A DNA stretch of 64,000 bases from Gammaproteobacteria bacterium (lineage in GTDB: Bacteria; Pseudomonadota; Gammaproteobacteria; Steroidobacterales; Foliamicaceae), in assembly GCA_009844425.1 (NCBI GenBank), contig VYBN01000017.1:1-64000 (forward strand), given 5' to 3'. The notes under the pieces are model-generated. The model was not told where the DNA came from and ran no database searches. It saw only the letters and a list, made by a program, of their open reading frames with translations. Within the stretch, counting starts at the first letter, position 1. Each line of letters opens with the position of its first letter. Positions 52,386 through 61,612 of the stretch are shown one piece after another. The position numbers and the translations under genes are program-made.

Positions 52386-53183
52386 ATGAGAAGACAGTTA
52401 CCGGTCGAATTCGTTTTTCAGCTTTTCTCGCTGTTCCTGTCGGTCATCCTGGTGCATGCCATGTACGTGGCCTGGATCCGCCCGCAGGCGAACGCGGTCA
52501 TGGAAGAGCAACGGATAATGCTGGAGCAGGACGCCGGCTACGTGCCCGAACGCTCGCTGTACGTGATCGTGCGCGATTTCGAGCAGGAGGCCTGCCTGAT
52601 CCTGGCGCTCTGGGCGCTTGCGATCATGGGCTACAAGGCCCGGGGGGCGCTGCGCGAGCGCTCGCTGCTGCAGCGCGACCTGCTGCCGCTGGCGGAAGGA
52701 GTGCGCATCCTGCCCGAGGACACGCGCGAACACGCGCGCCAGTTACGCGCGCTGCCCGAATCGCAGCAACGCCTGCTGCTGCCGCGGGTATTGCTCAGCG
52801 CGCTGCAGCGGTTCGGCGCAACGGGCAATGTGCAGGACGTCTCTTCGGCCACCCAGACGCTGGTCAACGCCGAGGCCGAGCGGCTGGAATCGGAATTGTC
52901 GATGATCCGGTATATCGCCTGGGCGATTCCCTCGATCGGCTTCATCGGAACCGTGCGCGGGATCGGCCAGGCCCTGACGCTGGCCTACCGCGCGGTGGAA
53001 GGCGACATCAGCGGCGTGACCGAGAGCCTTGGCGTGGCCTTCAATTCCACCTTCTTTGCGCTGCTGGTCAGCATTTTCATCATGTTCCTGGTCCACCAAC
53101 TTCAATTGTTGCAGGAGCGGCTGGTTTTCGAGACCTCGGATTACTGTGACGAACGGCTGATCCGCCGCCTGCAGGGCGACTGA
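52386..53183 (+). CDS. MotA/TolQ/ExbB-family proton channel protein
   Basis: MIRYIAWAIPSIGFIGTVRGIGQAL...GDISGVTESLGVAFNSTFFALLVSIFIMFLVHQLQLLQE; four predicted TM segments. Confidence 0.9.
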   Translation: MRRQLPVEFVFQLFSLFLSVILVHAMYVAWIRPQANAVMEEQRIMLEQDAGYVPERSLYVIVRDFEQEACLILALWALAIMGYKARGALRERSLLQRDLLPLAEGVRILPEDTREHARQLRALPESQQRLLLPRVLLSALQRFGATGNVQDVSSATQTLVNAEAERLESELSMIRYIAWAIPSIGFIGTVRGIGQALTLAYRAVEGDISGVTESLGVAFNSTFFALLVSIFIMFLVHQLQLLQERLVFETSDYCDERLIRRLQGD

Positions 53184-53199
53184 GCCGCGGCAAGCCGGC

Positions 53200-54612
53200 A
53201 TGGCGCTGGTCGCCCTGGAAGTCAATGGAGCGGCGCTGGCAGGCGCTACCGCCACCGGAGTGCTGTTCAACGAGCCGGGCGTGGCGCTGGTGCAAGGACG
53301 TCGGGTGGCATTTGGACGCGAAGCGGCCGAAGACGCGCGGCGTGACCCCGCGAGCAGTTACCGGAATTACTGGGAATTGCTGTCGGACGAGCCCCTGCCG
53401 AGGCCGGCACGGGGATTTCGCAGCTATGCCGACCTTGCCCACGGGCAAATGCAGGGGTTGTGGAAGCGCTTCCGGGATTCGGTGGGAGACATAAGCGGTG
53501 TGGTTCTGGTCATTCCTGCCGGCGTTGCGGAAGACCGTCTTGCGCTGCTGCTGGGGATCGCCGAGGAGGCCGGGCTGCCCGTGGCCGGGTTGGTGGAAAG
53601 CGGAGTGGCCGCGGTGCGGAGCGTTCCGGAAGGCCGCGCCTGCCTGCACATTGAAGCAACCGCCGAACGTTTGGCGGTTTCCCGGCTCATCGCGGGCGAC
53701 GGGCGAGTCCGGCGCGAGGAAATTCTGTTCGACGGCCGTCCGGGTTTGCGCCACTTGCGGACCGCCATGACCGGCTACGTTGCCGGTCGGTTCGTGGCGG
53801 GTTCCCGCTTCGATCCGCTGGATCTGCCAGCAACCGAACATGAGCTGTCCGGGCAACTGGATGCGTGGCTGCAGGCGGTCCTATCCGGCGGCAACCTCAG
53901 GATCGAACTGGAGGCGGCGCCGGTGACCGCTACCGCGGTCCTGGGCCGCGATGAATTCCTTGCTTCGATCGAGCGCTTGCTGGGGGCAGCTGGGAATCGT
54001 TTGCGATCCTGGTGCACGGGCCCCGGGGCCGCGGACGTATACCTGTCGGGCGCCCTCGCGGAGGTCCCCGGCTGCGCCGAGGCATTTGCCCGCCTGCTCG
54101 CCACCGGGGTCGAGGTACTGCCGGCGGGCGCCGCGGCGCTGGGTGCGCTGGAGCGTTTCCGTCCGGTGGCGGGCGCGAGGGACCGATATGTGCTGCTCAA
54201 GTCTCTGCCGGCCGTGGACACGATTGGCGGGCCGGATACGGCGCGCACTGCCCGGCCGGATGCCGGCGCTCCGTCGGCAATCGGAGGCGGGGAAACGGGC
54301 GAACGGACGCCGACGCATGTCGTGTTCGGTGGCCGCGCCTGGCGTATCGGCGCCGAAGGCCTGCATCTCGGCTCGGCGCCGCAAGCCGGTGGCCTGTCGA
54401 TCGTGCTGTCGCCGGAAGGCGGGGTTTCGCGAAACCATTGCACCGTGGTGCTGGAGAATGGACAGGTGGTGTTGCATGACCACAGCCGTTACGGAACCAG
54501 CCTGAACGGCGCGCCGGTGGCCGATTCGGCGCCGTTGCGCGGGGGCGACGTGGTGGGCGTGGGACCGCTGGAGTTCCTGATCGCGCGCGAGGTGGGGGAC
54601 GATGGCTCGTAG
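53200..54612 (+). CDS. Hsp70/actin-like fold protein with C-terminal FHA domain
   Basis: VVLVIPAGVAEDRLALLLGIAEEAGLPVAGLVESGVAAV is Hsp70-like; C-terminal HLGSAP...VSRNHCTVVLENGQVVLHDHSRYGTSLNG is canonical FHA. Confidence 0.82.
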   Translation: MALVALEVNGAALAGATATGVLFNEPGVALVQGRRVAFGREAAEDARRDPASSYRNYWELLSDEPLPRPARGFRSYADLAHGQMQGLWKRFRDSVGDISGVVLVIPAGVAEDRLALLLGIAEEAGLPVAGLVESGVAAVRSVPEGRACLHIEATAERLAVSRLIAGDGRVRREEILFDGRPGLRHLRTAMTGYVAGRFVAGSRFDPLDLPATEHELSGQLDAWLQAVLSGGNLRIELEAAPVTATAVLGRDEFLASIERLLGAAGNRLRSWCTGPGAADVYLSGALAEVPGCAEAFARLLATGVEVLPAGAAALGALERFRPVAGARDRYVLLKSLPAVDTIGGPDTARTARPDAGAPSAIGGGETGERTPTHVVFGGRAWRIGAEGLHLGSAPQAGGLSIVLSPEGGVSRNHCTVVLENGQVVLHDHSRYGTSLNGAPVADSAPLRGGDVVGVGPLEFLIAREVGDDGS

Positions 54613-55699
54613 GCGTTTTCACGTATTCAGCATGTCGTTTCTGGACATCATTTCCTGCGGCTTCGGCGCGGTCGTGCTGTTCTTCGTGATCATCAACGCC
54701 CAGGTGCGCCTGCGGGCCGACGCCGAGCGTGTCGATCTGCTCAGCGAATCCACACGGCTTGAAGAGGAGGTCCTGGAAGGGCGAAAGGACCTGCTGCCGT
54801 TGCGCGGAGAGCGCGACACGCTCGACGAGCGCCGCGCAACGGCAATCGAGGAATCGAGAAAGCTGCGCGAACGCCTTGCCGCGCTGCTGGCGGAGCTGGC
54901 CGAATACGAGCGCCTGGGGACGCAGAGCCAGGAGTCGGTCGAGAGGCTGCGGGCCGATGTCGACCGGCTCAGGGAAATGCAGGCGGAACTGGAGGCGCGG
55001 GTCGCCGAGGCGGAGGAAGGAACGGGGCAGCGCGTGCGTGGCTTTGAAGGCGAGGGCGCGCGGCAATACCTGACGGGCATGCAGATGGGCGGCGACCGCG
55101 TAATGATCCTGGTGGATGCGTCCGCCAGCATGCTGGGGCGCACCTATATCGACGTCTTGCGTTTTCGCCTGATGGACGAGGAACTCAAACCCCGCGCGCC
55201 CAAGTGGGTCCAGGTCGTGAACTCGGTCGACTGGATCACGACGCGGCTGGAGCCGCAGCAGCGATTTCAGGTCTACATTTTCGGGGTGGAACACAGGAGC
55301 ATTCTCGAGGGCACGGACGGCGAGTGGCTGAGCGTGGCCGACGGGGCGCGGGTCAGCGAAGCGGTCGAGGCCCTGCGCAAGTTTGCGCCGAACGGCGGAA
55401 CCAGCCTGCATGCCGCGATGCGCGCCATACGCGCCATGCGGCCTTTACCGGACAACGTCTATCTGCTGACCGACGGGCTGCCGACGCAGGGCGCGAGTCC
55501 CCCGTCGCGCGTCGGATGGGTGGATACGCGGGCGCGGGAACGGTTCTTTACCCGCGCGGTGCGCGACCTGCCCTCGGGGATTCCGGTCAATGTGCTTTTC
55601 TACCCGATGGACGGGGACCCGGCCGCGACCGGCTACTACTGGCTGATGGCTTCGCAGTCCCGGGGATCGTTCGTCAGCGTTTCCCGCGACTGGCCTTGA
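54602..55699 (+). CDS. VWA-domain protein with N-terminal MotB/TolR-like TM helix and coiled coil
   Basis: SMSFLDIISCGFGAVVLFFVII (Asp at start of TM), coiled coil, then VMILVDASASMLG MIDAS motif and GGTSLHAAM...YLLTDGLPTQG; overlaps upstream gene. Confidence 0.85.
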   Translation: MARRRFHVFSMSFLDIISCGFGAVVLFFVIINAQVRLRADAERVDLLSESTRLEEEVLEGRKDLLPLRGERDTLDERRATAIEESRKLRERLAALLAELAEYERLGTQSQESVERLRADVDRLREMQAELEARVAEAEEGTGQRVRGFEGEGARQYLTGMQMGGDRVMILVDASASMLGRTYIDVLRFRLMDEELKPRAPKWVQVVNSVDWITTRLEPQQRFQVYIFGVEHRSILEGTDGEWLSVADGARVSEAVEALRKFAPNGGTSLHAAMRAIRAMRPLPDNVYLLTDGLPTQGASPPSRVGWVDTRARERFFTRAVRDLPSGIPVNVLFYPMDGDPAATGYYWLMASQSRGSFVSVSRDWP

Positions 55700-55716
55700 G
55701 TCCCGGCCGCCCGGCG

Positions 55717-55828
55717 CGCTGGTGCTTCTGTGCGGCCCTTCCGGGAGACGCATAAATCCATCGATGGAGCTTGGTTCCGCCATCCATGGCTCACACACTC
55801 CCGGAAGGGCCGCACAGAAGCACCAGCG
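55717..55828. repeat. Variable-arm hairpin element, copy 3
   Basis: Perfect 31-bp arms CGCTGGTGCTTCTGTGCGGCCCTTCCGGGAG around a 50-nt centre matching copies 1 and 2. Confidence 0.93.
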
Positions 55829-55891
55829 AACATCGCAAGCTGTTCCACGCTGGGCCGCCACAGCGAAAACTGCGGGATAATGCGCGGCGGT

Positions 55892-56683
55892 ATGGACTTG
55901 CAATTGAACGAAAAGGTTGCGCTGATTACGGGGGCCACCGGCGGCCTGGGCGCGGCCTGCGCGCGTGAACTGGCTCGCGAGGGCGCGACATTGTTTCTCT
56001 GCGCCCGCACGGAGAGCGATCTTGAGGAATTGGCGGAGGAACTGGTCAAGGCCGGTTGCGATAACGTGCGCTGCCTGGCAGTGGACCTGACATCCCCTGA
56101 GGCGCCAATCAACGTTGCAGCTTCTGCGGAAAAGGCCTTCGGCAGGGTGGATGTGCTGGTGAACTGCGCCGGGGCCTCGGCCGGCGGTCTTTTCTGGGAA
56201 ATACCGGATTCGGTCTGGGAAGACAGCCTGGGGCTCAAGTTCATGGCCACCATCCGGATGATCCGCGCGGTCCTGCCCGGCATGATCGAGCGGCGCTACG
56301 GACGAATCGTGACCCTGGTGGGCAATTCGGGTCGCGAACCGGACTCGCGGATGCTGCCCGGCGCCGCGGCCAATGCGGGTTTGCTCGCGGTCACCGCCGG
56401 ACTGGCGCGCGAAGTGGCCGCACACGGCGTGGTCATCAACGCCGTCAATCCCGGTCCCACGCGGACGGGCCGCTGGGAAGGCATGATGGAGTCGTTCGCC
56501 GCCCGCAGCGGGAAAACGCCCGAAGAGGAGGAACAGGGTTTTCTGGATGCAATCCCCCAGAAGAGGTTGGGAACGACCGTCGAAATCGCCCGGCTGGTTG
56601 CATTTCTGGCGAGCGATGCCGCCCCGCACGTTACCGGCCGATCGATTACGGCCGACGGCGGCGCATCCCGCGCAATTCTTTGA
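55892..56683 (+). CDS. SDR-family oxidoreductase
   Basis: VALITGATGGLGAACAREL, LVNCAGASAGG, GRSITADGGASRAIL; YxxxK site not canonical (MLPGAAANAGL). Confidence 0.9.
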   Translation: MDLQLNEKVALITGATGGLGAACARELAREGATLFLCARTESDLEELAEELVKAGCDNVRCLAVDLTSPEAPINVAASAEKAFGRVDVLVNCAGASAGGLFWEIPDSVWEDSLGLKFMATIRMIRAVLPGMIERRYGRIVTLVGNSGREPDSRMLPGAAANAGLLAVTAGLAREVAAHGVVINAVNPGPTRTGRWEGMMESFAARSGKTPEEEEQGFLDAIPQKRLGTTVEIARLVAFLASDAAPHVTGRSITADGGASRAIL

Positions 56684-56695
56684 CCTTCAGCGGAG

Positions 56696-57853
56696 TTGAA
56701 GCTCGTGGACAAGGAACAGCTGAACGACATCCGGGAGGCGGTGCAGGCGGTATGCGCCGACTTTCCGGGGGAGTACTGGCGCGAACTGGACCGGGAGCGG
56801 GCCTATCCCACTGAATTCACGCGGGCCATGACCGAGAGCGGCTTTCTGGGCGCGCTGATCCCCGAGGAGTATGGCGGCAGCGGCCTGGGCCTGGTGGCGG
56901 CAACGGCGATTCTGGAGGAAATTCACCGTTCCGGCTGCAACGCCGGCGCCTGCCACGCGCAGATGTACACGATGGGCACTGTGCTTCGTTACGGCAGCAG
57001 GGAACAGAAACAGCGCTGGCTCCCGGGCATAGCGTCGGGCGATCTGCGCCTGCAGGCCTTCGGCGTCACGGAACCGGGCAGCGGCACCGACACGCTGGCA
57101 TTGCGCACGAGCGCCCGGCTGGAGAACGGCGAGTATTTCGTGAACGGCCAGAAGATCTGGACGTCGCGGGCGGAACACTCCGACCTGATGATCCTGCTGG
57201 CCCGGACCACCCCGCGTGAAGAGGTAAAGCGCCGAACGGAGGGCCTTTCCGTTCTGATGGTCGACATGCGCGAGGCGCCGGGCCTGAGCATCACCCCGAT
57301 CCGCACGATGATGAATCACGCTACCACGCAGGTTTTCATGGATGACGTGCGCGTGCCGGCGGAGAACCTGATCGGCGAGGAAGGGAAGGGCTTTCGCTAC
57401 ATCCTGGACGGAATGAATGCCGAACGCACGTTGATCGCGGCGGAATGCATCGGTGACGGACGCTGGTTCATCGACAGGGCCGCCGCCTACGCCGGCGAGC
57501 GGGAGGTGTTCGGCCGGCCGATCGGCCGCAATCAGGGGGTGCAGTTTCCGATCGCCCGGGCCTACGCCTCGGTTGAGGCGGCGGCTCTGATGGTCACCGG
57601 CGCGGCGGAGAAATTCGACCAGGGTCTGTCCGCCGGCAAGGAAGCCAACATGGCCAAGCTACTGGCTTCCGAAGCCGCGTGGGAAGCGGCGGAGGCCTGC
57701 GTTCAGACCTTCGGCGGATTCGGATTCGCGGAGGAATACGACGTGGAACGCAAGTTCCGCGAGACCCGCCTCTACCAGGTCGCGCCGGTGTCCACCAACA
57801 TGATCCTGAGCTACATCGGCCAGCACGTCCTCGGCATGCCGCGCTCGTATTAG
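56696..57853 (+). CDS. Acyl-CoA dehydrogenase
   Basis: LQAFGVTEPGSGTDTLALRTSA, GQKIWTSRAEHSDLMILLART, CVQTFGGFGFAEEYDVERKFRETRLYQVAPVSTNMIL; TTG or GTG start. Confidence 0.93.
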   Translation: MKLVDKEQLNDIREAVQAVCADFPGEYWRELDRERAYPTEFTRAMTESGFLGALIPEEYGGSGLGLVAATAILEEIHRSGCNAGACHAQMYTMGTVLRYGSREQKQRWLPGIASGDLRLQAFGVTEPGSGTDTLALRTSARLENGEYFVNGQKIWTSRAEHSDLMILLARTTPREEVKRRTEGLSVLMVDMREAPGLSITPIRTMMNHATTQVFMDDVRVPAENLIGEEGKGFRYILDGMNAERTLIAAECIGDGRWFIDRAAAYAGEREVFGRPIGRNQGVQFPIARAYASVEAAALMVTGAAEKFDQGLSAGKEANMAKLLASEAAWEAAEACVQTFGGFGFAEEYDVERKFRETRLYQVAPVSTNMILSYIGQHVLGMPRSY

Positions 57854-57897
57854 CGGCATGCCCCTGATGGTAGAATTGACCCTGTAGAAGCCGTACT

Positions 57898-57923
57898 GCG
57901 CCGCGTCTGAAGCGGCGCGTTTT
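57898..57923 (+). terminator. Stem-loop plus T-run in the gyrA leader (terminator/attenuator-like)
   Basis: GCGCCGC-GTCTGAA-GCGGCGC followed by GTTTT, five bases before the gyrA ATG. Confidence 0.5.
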
Positions 57924-57927
57924 GTGC

Positions 57928-60465
57928 ATGGCCGGGCCAGCCCCTGAAATCGTACCGGTAAAGCTCGAAGAGGAGATGCGCCGGTCCTATCTGGACTATG
58001 CGATGTCCGTCATCGTGGGCCGGGCCCTCCCCGACGTTCGCGACGGCCTCAAGCCCGTTCATCGGCGCATCCTGCACGCCATGCGCGAGCTGGGGAACCT
58101 GCACGACCGGCCGTACAAGAAGTCGGCCCGGATCGTCGGCGACGTCATTGGCCGCTACCATCCGCACGGCGATACGGCCGTCTACGACGCGATCGTTCGC
58201 ATGGCGCAGGATTTCTCGCTGCGCTACCCGCTGGTGGACGGCCAGGGTAACTTCGGTTCCATGGACGGCGACGCCCCGGCGGCGATGCGCTACACCGAGA
58301 TCCGCATGGCGCCGATCGCCGCGCTGATGCTCACCGACATCGACCGCGATACGGTGGACTTCGTCGCCAACTACGACGGGGCGGAACAGGAGCCCACGGT
58401 GCTGCCGGCGCGGCTTCCCAACCTGCTGGTCAACGGCGCGTCGGGGATTGCCGTGGGCATGGCCACCAATATTCCGCCGCACAACCTGCGCGAAGTCATC
58501 GACGCCGCGCTGGCCCTGAGCCGCGAGCCCGGTATCGGCATTGCCGAATTGATGGAACACGTGCCGGGACCGGATTTTCCGACCGCGGCCCAGATCGTGG
58601 GCGAAGCCGGCATGGCCGAGGCCTACCGGACCGGGCGCGGGACGATTCAGCTCCGGGCGCGGGCGGAGATCGAGGAGGGGAAGACGCGCGATTCGATCGT
58701 GGTCACGGAACTTCCGTATCGCGTGAACAAGGCCCGCTGCGTGGAAAAAATCGCGATGCTGGCCCGCAAGAAGGAGATTGCCGGCATCCAGGAAGTGCGC
58801 GACGAGTCCGACAAGGACGGCACCCGGGTAGTGGTGGAATTGCGCCGCGACGTCAGCGCCGAGATCGTCCTCAACAACCTGTATCGACGCACGCCGCTGG
58901 AATCGAGCTTCGGCATCAACATGGTCGCGCTGTGCGGAGGGCGCCCGCAGTTGCTGAACCTCAAGCAGATGCTTGAGCATTTCCTCGACCATCGCCGCGA
59001 CGTGGTCACGCGGCGCAGCGTCCACGATCTGCGCCGGGCCAAGGCGCGCGCGCATGTCCTGGAAGGCCTGACGGTCGCGCTGGCCAACATTGACGAGGTC
59101 GTGGCGCTGATCAGGGCTTCGAGCAACGCGCAGGAGGCGCGCGAAGCGCTCACCGCGAGAATCTGGGCGCCGGGGGCGGTGCGGGGGCTGCTGGAGCGGG
59201 CGCAGGCCGCGCTGACGGAACTTCCCAATCTCAGCGACCGGGGCTACCGCCTCAGCAACCGCCAGGCGCGCGCAATACTGGAATTGCGCCTGCAGCGCCT
59301 GACCGGACTGGAACAGGAAGCGATCCTCGACGAATACGCCGAACTGTTGCGGAAGATGGAGGAGTTGACGGACATCCTGCGCGATCCGGACCGGCTGCTC
59401 GAAGTGGTGCGCAACGAACTGATTGACCTGCGCGGCGAGTACGGCGACGAGCGCCGCACCGAAATCATCGCCGATTACACGCGCACGGCGGACGAAGACC
59501 TGATTCCGCGGCGCGAGGTGCTCGTCACCCTGTCGTGGCGCGGTTACGTGAAGACCCAGGAGCTGGAGACCTTCCGTACCCAGGGACGTGGCGGGCGAGG
59601 CAAGCGCGGCGCCTCGGTCGGCCAGGAGGACTTCATCGACCAGCTGTTCGTGACCCATTCGCACTCGACCCTGCTGTGCTTTACCGACCGGGCCCGCGTG
59701 TTCCAGCTGCGGCCCTTCGAGATACCCACGCAGAGCCGTGCAACGCGGGGACTGCCGATCGCCAACCTGCTGCCCGGGCTCGAGGAAGGCGAGCAGATCA
59801 ATTCGGTCCTGCCTGTCGATTCCTTCGATCATGGGCGCTTCGTGTTCATGGCCACCCGCAAGGGGCGGGTCAAGAAGACCCGGCTGGACGCGTTTGCGAA
59901 GATCCGCCGCACCGGGATCTATGCGCTGAGCCTCAAGAAGAAGGACCGCCTGGTGGAGGCGGCCATCACCGATGGCGACAGCGATGTCATCCTGCTGGCG
60001 AGCAATGGCCGGGCCGCGCGCTTCTCCGAATCCAACGTGCGGCCGATGGGCCGTATCGCGGCGGGCGTGATCGGCCAGCGGCTCAAGAAGAAGCACCGGG
60101 TCGTAGCGGCCCTGATCGTGAACGGCGAAGACGATGCCTGGGTGCTGCAGGCCACGACCAAGGGTTTCGGCAAGCGAACGCCCGTGAGCGAGTTCCCGCG
60201 CAAGGGCAGGGCGGCGCAGGGCGTGATTTCGATCCGCACCGAAGGGCGCAACGGCAAGCTGATCGGCGCCGCCCTGGTTCGCGAGGGCGACGAGGCGATG
60301 TTGATGACCGCCGGAGGCACCCTGCTGCGCACGGCGGTCGGCGACGTTTCCATTCAGGGGCGCTATTCGCACGGCGTGCGGCTGATGCGGCCCGACGAGG
60401 GCGACCACGTCGCCGGCTTCTGCACCCTGGCGGGGGAAGAGGAAGAATCCGCTTCCAGGCAGTAG
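57928..60465 (+). CDS. gyrA: DNA gyrase subunit A
   Basis: [72 protein letters not shown], GyrA-box-like QGRGGRG. Confidence 0.97.
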   Translation: MAGPAPEIVPVKLEEEMRRSYLDYAMSVIVGRALPDVRDGLKPVHRRILHAMRELGNLHDRPYKKSARIVGDVIGRYHPHGDTAVYDAIVRMAQDFSLRYPLVDGQGNFGSMDGDAPAAMRYTEIRMAPIAALMLTDIDRDTVDFVANYDGAEQEPTVLPARLPNLLVNGASGIAVGMATNIPPHNLREVIDAALALSREPGIGIAELMEHVPGPDFPTAAQIVGEAGMAEAYRTGRGTIQLRARAEIEEGKTRDSIVVTELPYRVNKARCVEKIAMLARKKEIAGIQEVRDESDKDGTRVVVELRRDVSAEIVLNNLYRRTPLESSFGINMVALCGGRPQLLNLKQMLEHFLDHRRDVVTRRSVHDLRRAKARAHVLEGLTVALANIDEVVALIRASSNAQEAREALTARIWAPGAVRGLLERAQAALTELPNLSDRGYRLSNRQARAILELRLQRLTGLEQEAILDEYAELLRKMEELTDILRDPDRLLEVVRNELIDLRGEYGDERRTEIIADYTRTADEDLIPRREVLVTLSWRGYVKTQELETFRTQGRGGRGKRGASVGQEDFIDQLFVTHSHSTLLCFTDRARVFQLRPFEIPTQSRATRGLPIANLLPGLEEGEQINSVLPVDSFDHGRFVFMATRKGRVKKTRLDAFAKIRRTGIYALSLKKKDRLVEAAITDGDSDVILLASNGRAARFSESNVRPMGRIAAGVIGQRLKKKHRVVAALIVNGEDDAWVLQATTKGFGKRTPVSEFPRKGRAAQGVISIRTEGRNGKLIGAALVREGDEAMLMTAGGTLLRTAVGDVSIQGRYSHGVRLMRPDEGDHVAGFCTLAGEEEESASRQ

Positions 60466-60467
60466 GC

Positions 60468-61547
60468 ATGGACCGGATCTTCAATTTCAGCGCCGGTCCG
60501 GCGAACCTTCCGCTTGCCGTTCTGGAGCAGGCCCGCGAGGAACTGCTGAGCTGGCAGGGCCGCGGCCTGTCGGTCATGGAGGACAGCCACCGGGGCCGTC
60601 AGTTCATCGAGCTCGCCGAGCAGTCCGAACGGGACCTGCGCGAGCTGCTCGGGGTTTCCGATGAATACGCCGTGCTGTTCATGCAGGGCGGCGCCACGCT
60701 TCAGTTTGCAACGGTCCCGATGACCCTGGCCCGCGAAGGGCAGGGCGTGGACTACCTGATAACCGGTCACTGGGGCCGCAAGGCTTCGTCCGAGGCGGCC
60801 AAACTCAGGCCGCTGCGTGTCGTTGCCGATGGCGAGGCGCTGCAGTACCGCTCGGTGCCGGCGCGCGGCGAATGGGCGCTTGGTGGCGACGCGGCCTATT
60901 TCCACTACACCGCGAACGAAACGCTGCACGGACTCGAGATCGACCCGCCGCCGGACGTGGACCATGCCCCGCTGGTTTGCGACATGTCCTCCACGTTGCT
61001 TTCGCGGCCGATTCCGGTGGATCGCTTCGGGCTGATCTACGCCTGCGCGCAGAAGAACCTCGGCCCGGCCGGCGTAACCGTGGTCATCATTCGCCGCGAC
61101 CTGCTGGAGCGCGTGCCCGAGGATACGCCGCTGGCCTTCAATTACCGGAAGATCGCCGCCGCCGGGTCCATGCTCAACACGCCGGCGACGTTTTCCTGGT
61201 ACGTGGCCTCGCTGGTGTTTCGCTGGGTTGCGGGGCAGGGCGGAGTGGCCGGGATGGCGGAACGCAGCCGGCGCAAGGCGATGCGCCTGTACGACTGCAT
61301 CGACGGCTCCGATTTCTACGCGAATCACGTTGCCCCGGAATGGCGCTCGTGGATGAACGTGCCGTTTACGCTAGCCGACCCCGAGTTGAACGGCGCCTTC
61401 CTCGAAGATTCGGAGGCCCGGGGCCTGCATGGCCTGAAGGGCCACCGCGCGGTCGGAGGCATGCGCGCCTCGATCTACAACGCCATGCCGGAAGAAGGCG
61501 TCGAGGCGCTGGTCGGCTTCATGGAGGAGTTCGAAAGGAGGGCCTGA
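60468..61547 (+). CDS. serC: Phosphoserine aminotransferase
   Basis: FNFSAGPANLPLAVLEQAREELL, FMQGGATLQFATVPMTL, YACAQKNLGPAGVTVVIIR. Confidence 0.96.
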   Translation: MDRIFNFSAGPANLPLAVLEQAREELLSWQGRGLSVMEDSHRGRQFIELAEQSERDLRELLGVSDEYAVLFMQGGATLQFATVPMTLAREGQGVDYLITGHWGRKASSEAAKLRPLRVVADGEALQYRSVPARGEWALGGDAAYFHYTANETLHGLEIDPPPDVDHAPLVCDMSSTLLSRPIPVDRFGLIYACAQKNLGPAGVTVVIIRRDLLERVPEDTPLAFNYRKIAAAGSMLNTPATFSWYVASLVFRWVAGQGGVAGMAERSRRKAMRLYDCIDGSDFYANHVAPEWRSWMNVPFTLADPELNGAFLEDSEARGLHGLKGHRAVGGMRASIYNAMPEEGVEALVGFMEEFERRA

Positions 61548-61612
61548 GGCGAACGCCGGGGCGGACACCCATGGGCGTCCTCCGTGGGCTTCGTCCCTAC
61601 TGGAAGCAAGCA

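Noticed and set aside
52386-55699. Zorya anti-phage system
   Set aside because: A MotA-like channel is present, but there is no long ZorA tail, no OmpA/peptidoglycan-binding ZorB and no ZorC/D/E-type helicase or nuclease.
42897-55699. Type VI secretion or TerY-P cluster
   Set aside because: Kinase, FHA and VWA parts are reminiscent, but no Tss/Hcp/VgrG, no PP2C phosphatase and no Ter genes are in the window.
58141-58240. GyrA Thr at the E. coli Ser83 position as a quinolone-resistance mutation
   Set aside because: [11 protein letters not shown] carries Thr, which is natural in several species; resistance cannot be inferred.
57850-60408. 852-aa - strand ORF opposite gyrA
   Set aside because: Shadow ORF of gyrA; composition has no family signature.
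61553-61600. Palindrome GGACACCCATGGGCGTCC between serC and serA as another dispersed repeat
   Set aside because: Only one copy noticed and no T-run; could be a local regulatory hairpin, but support is too weak.
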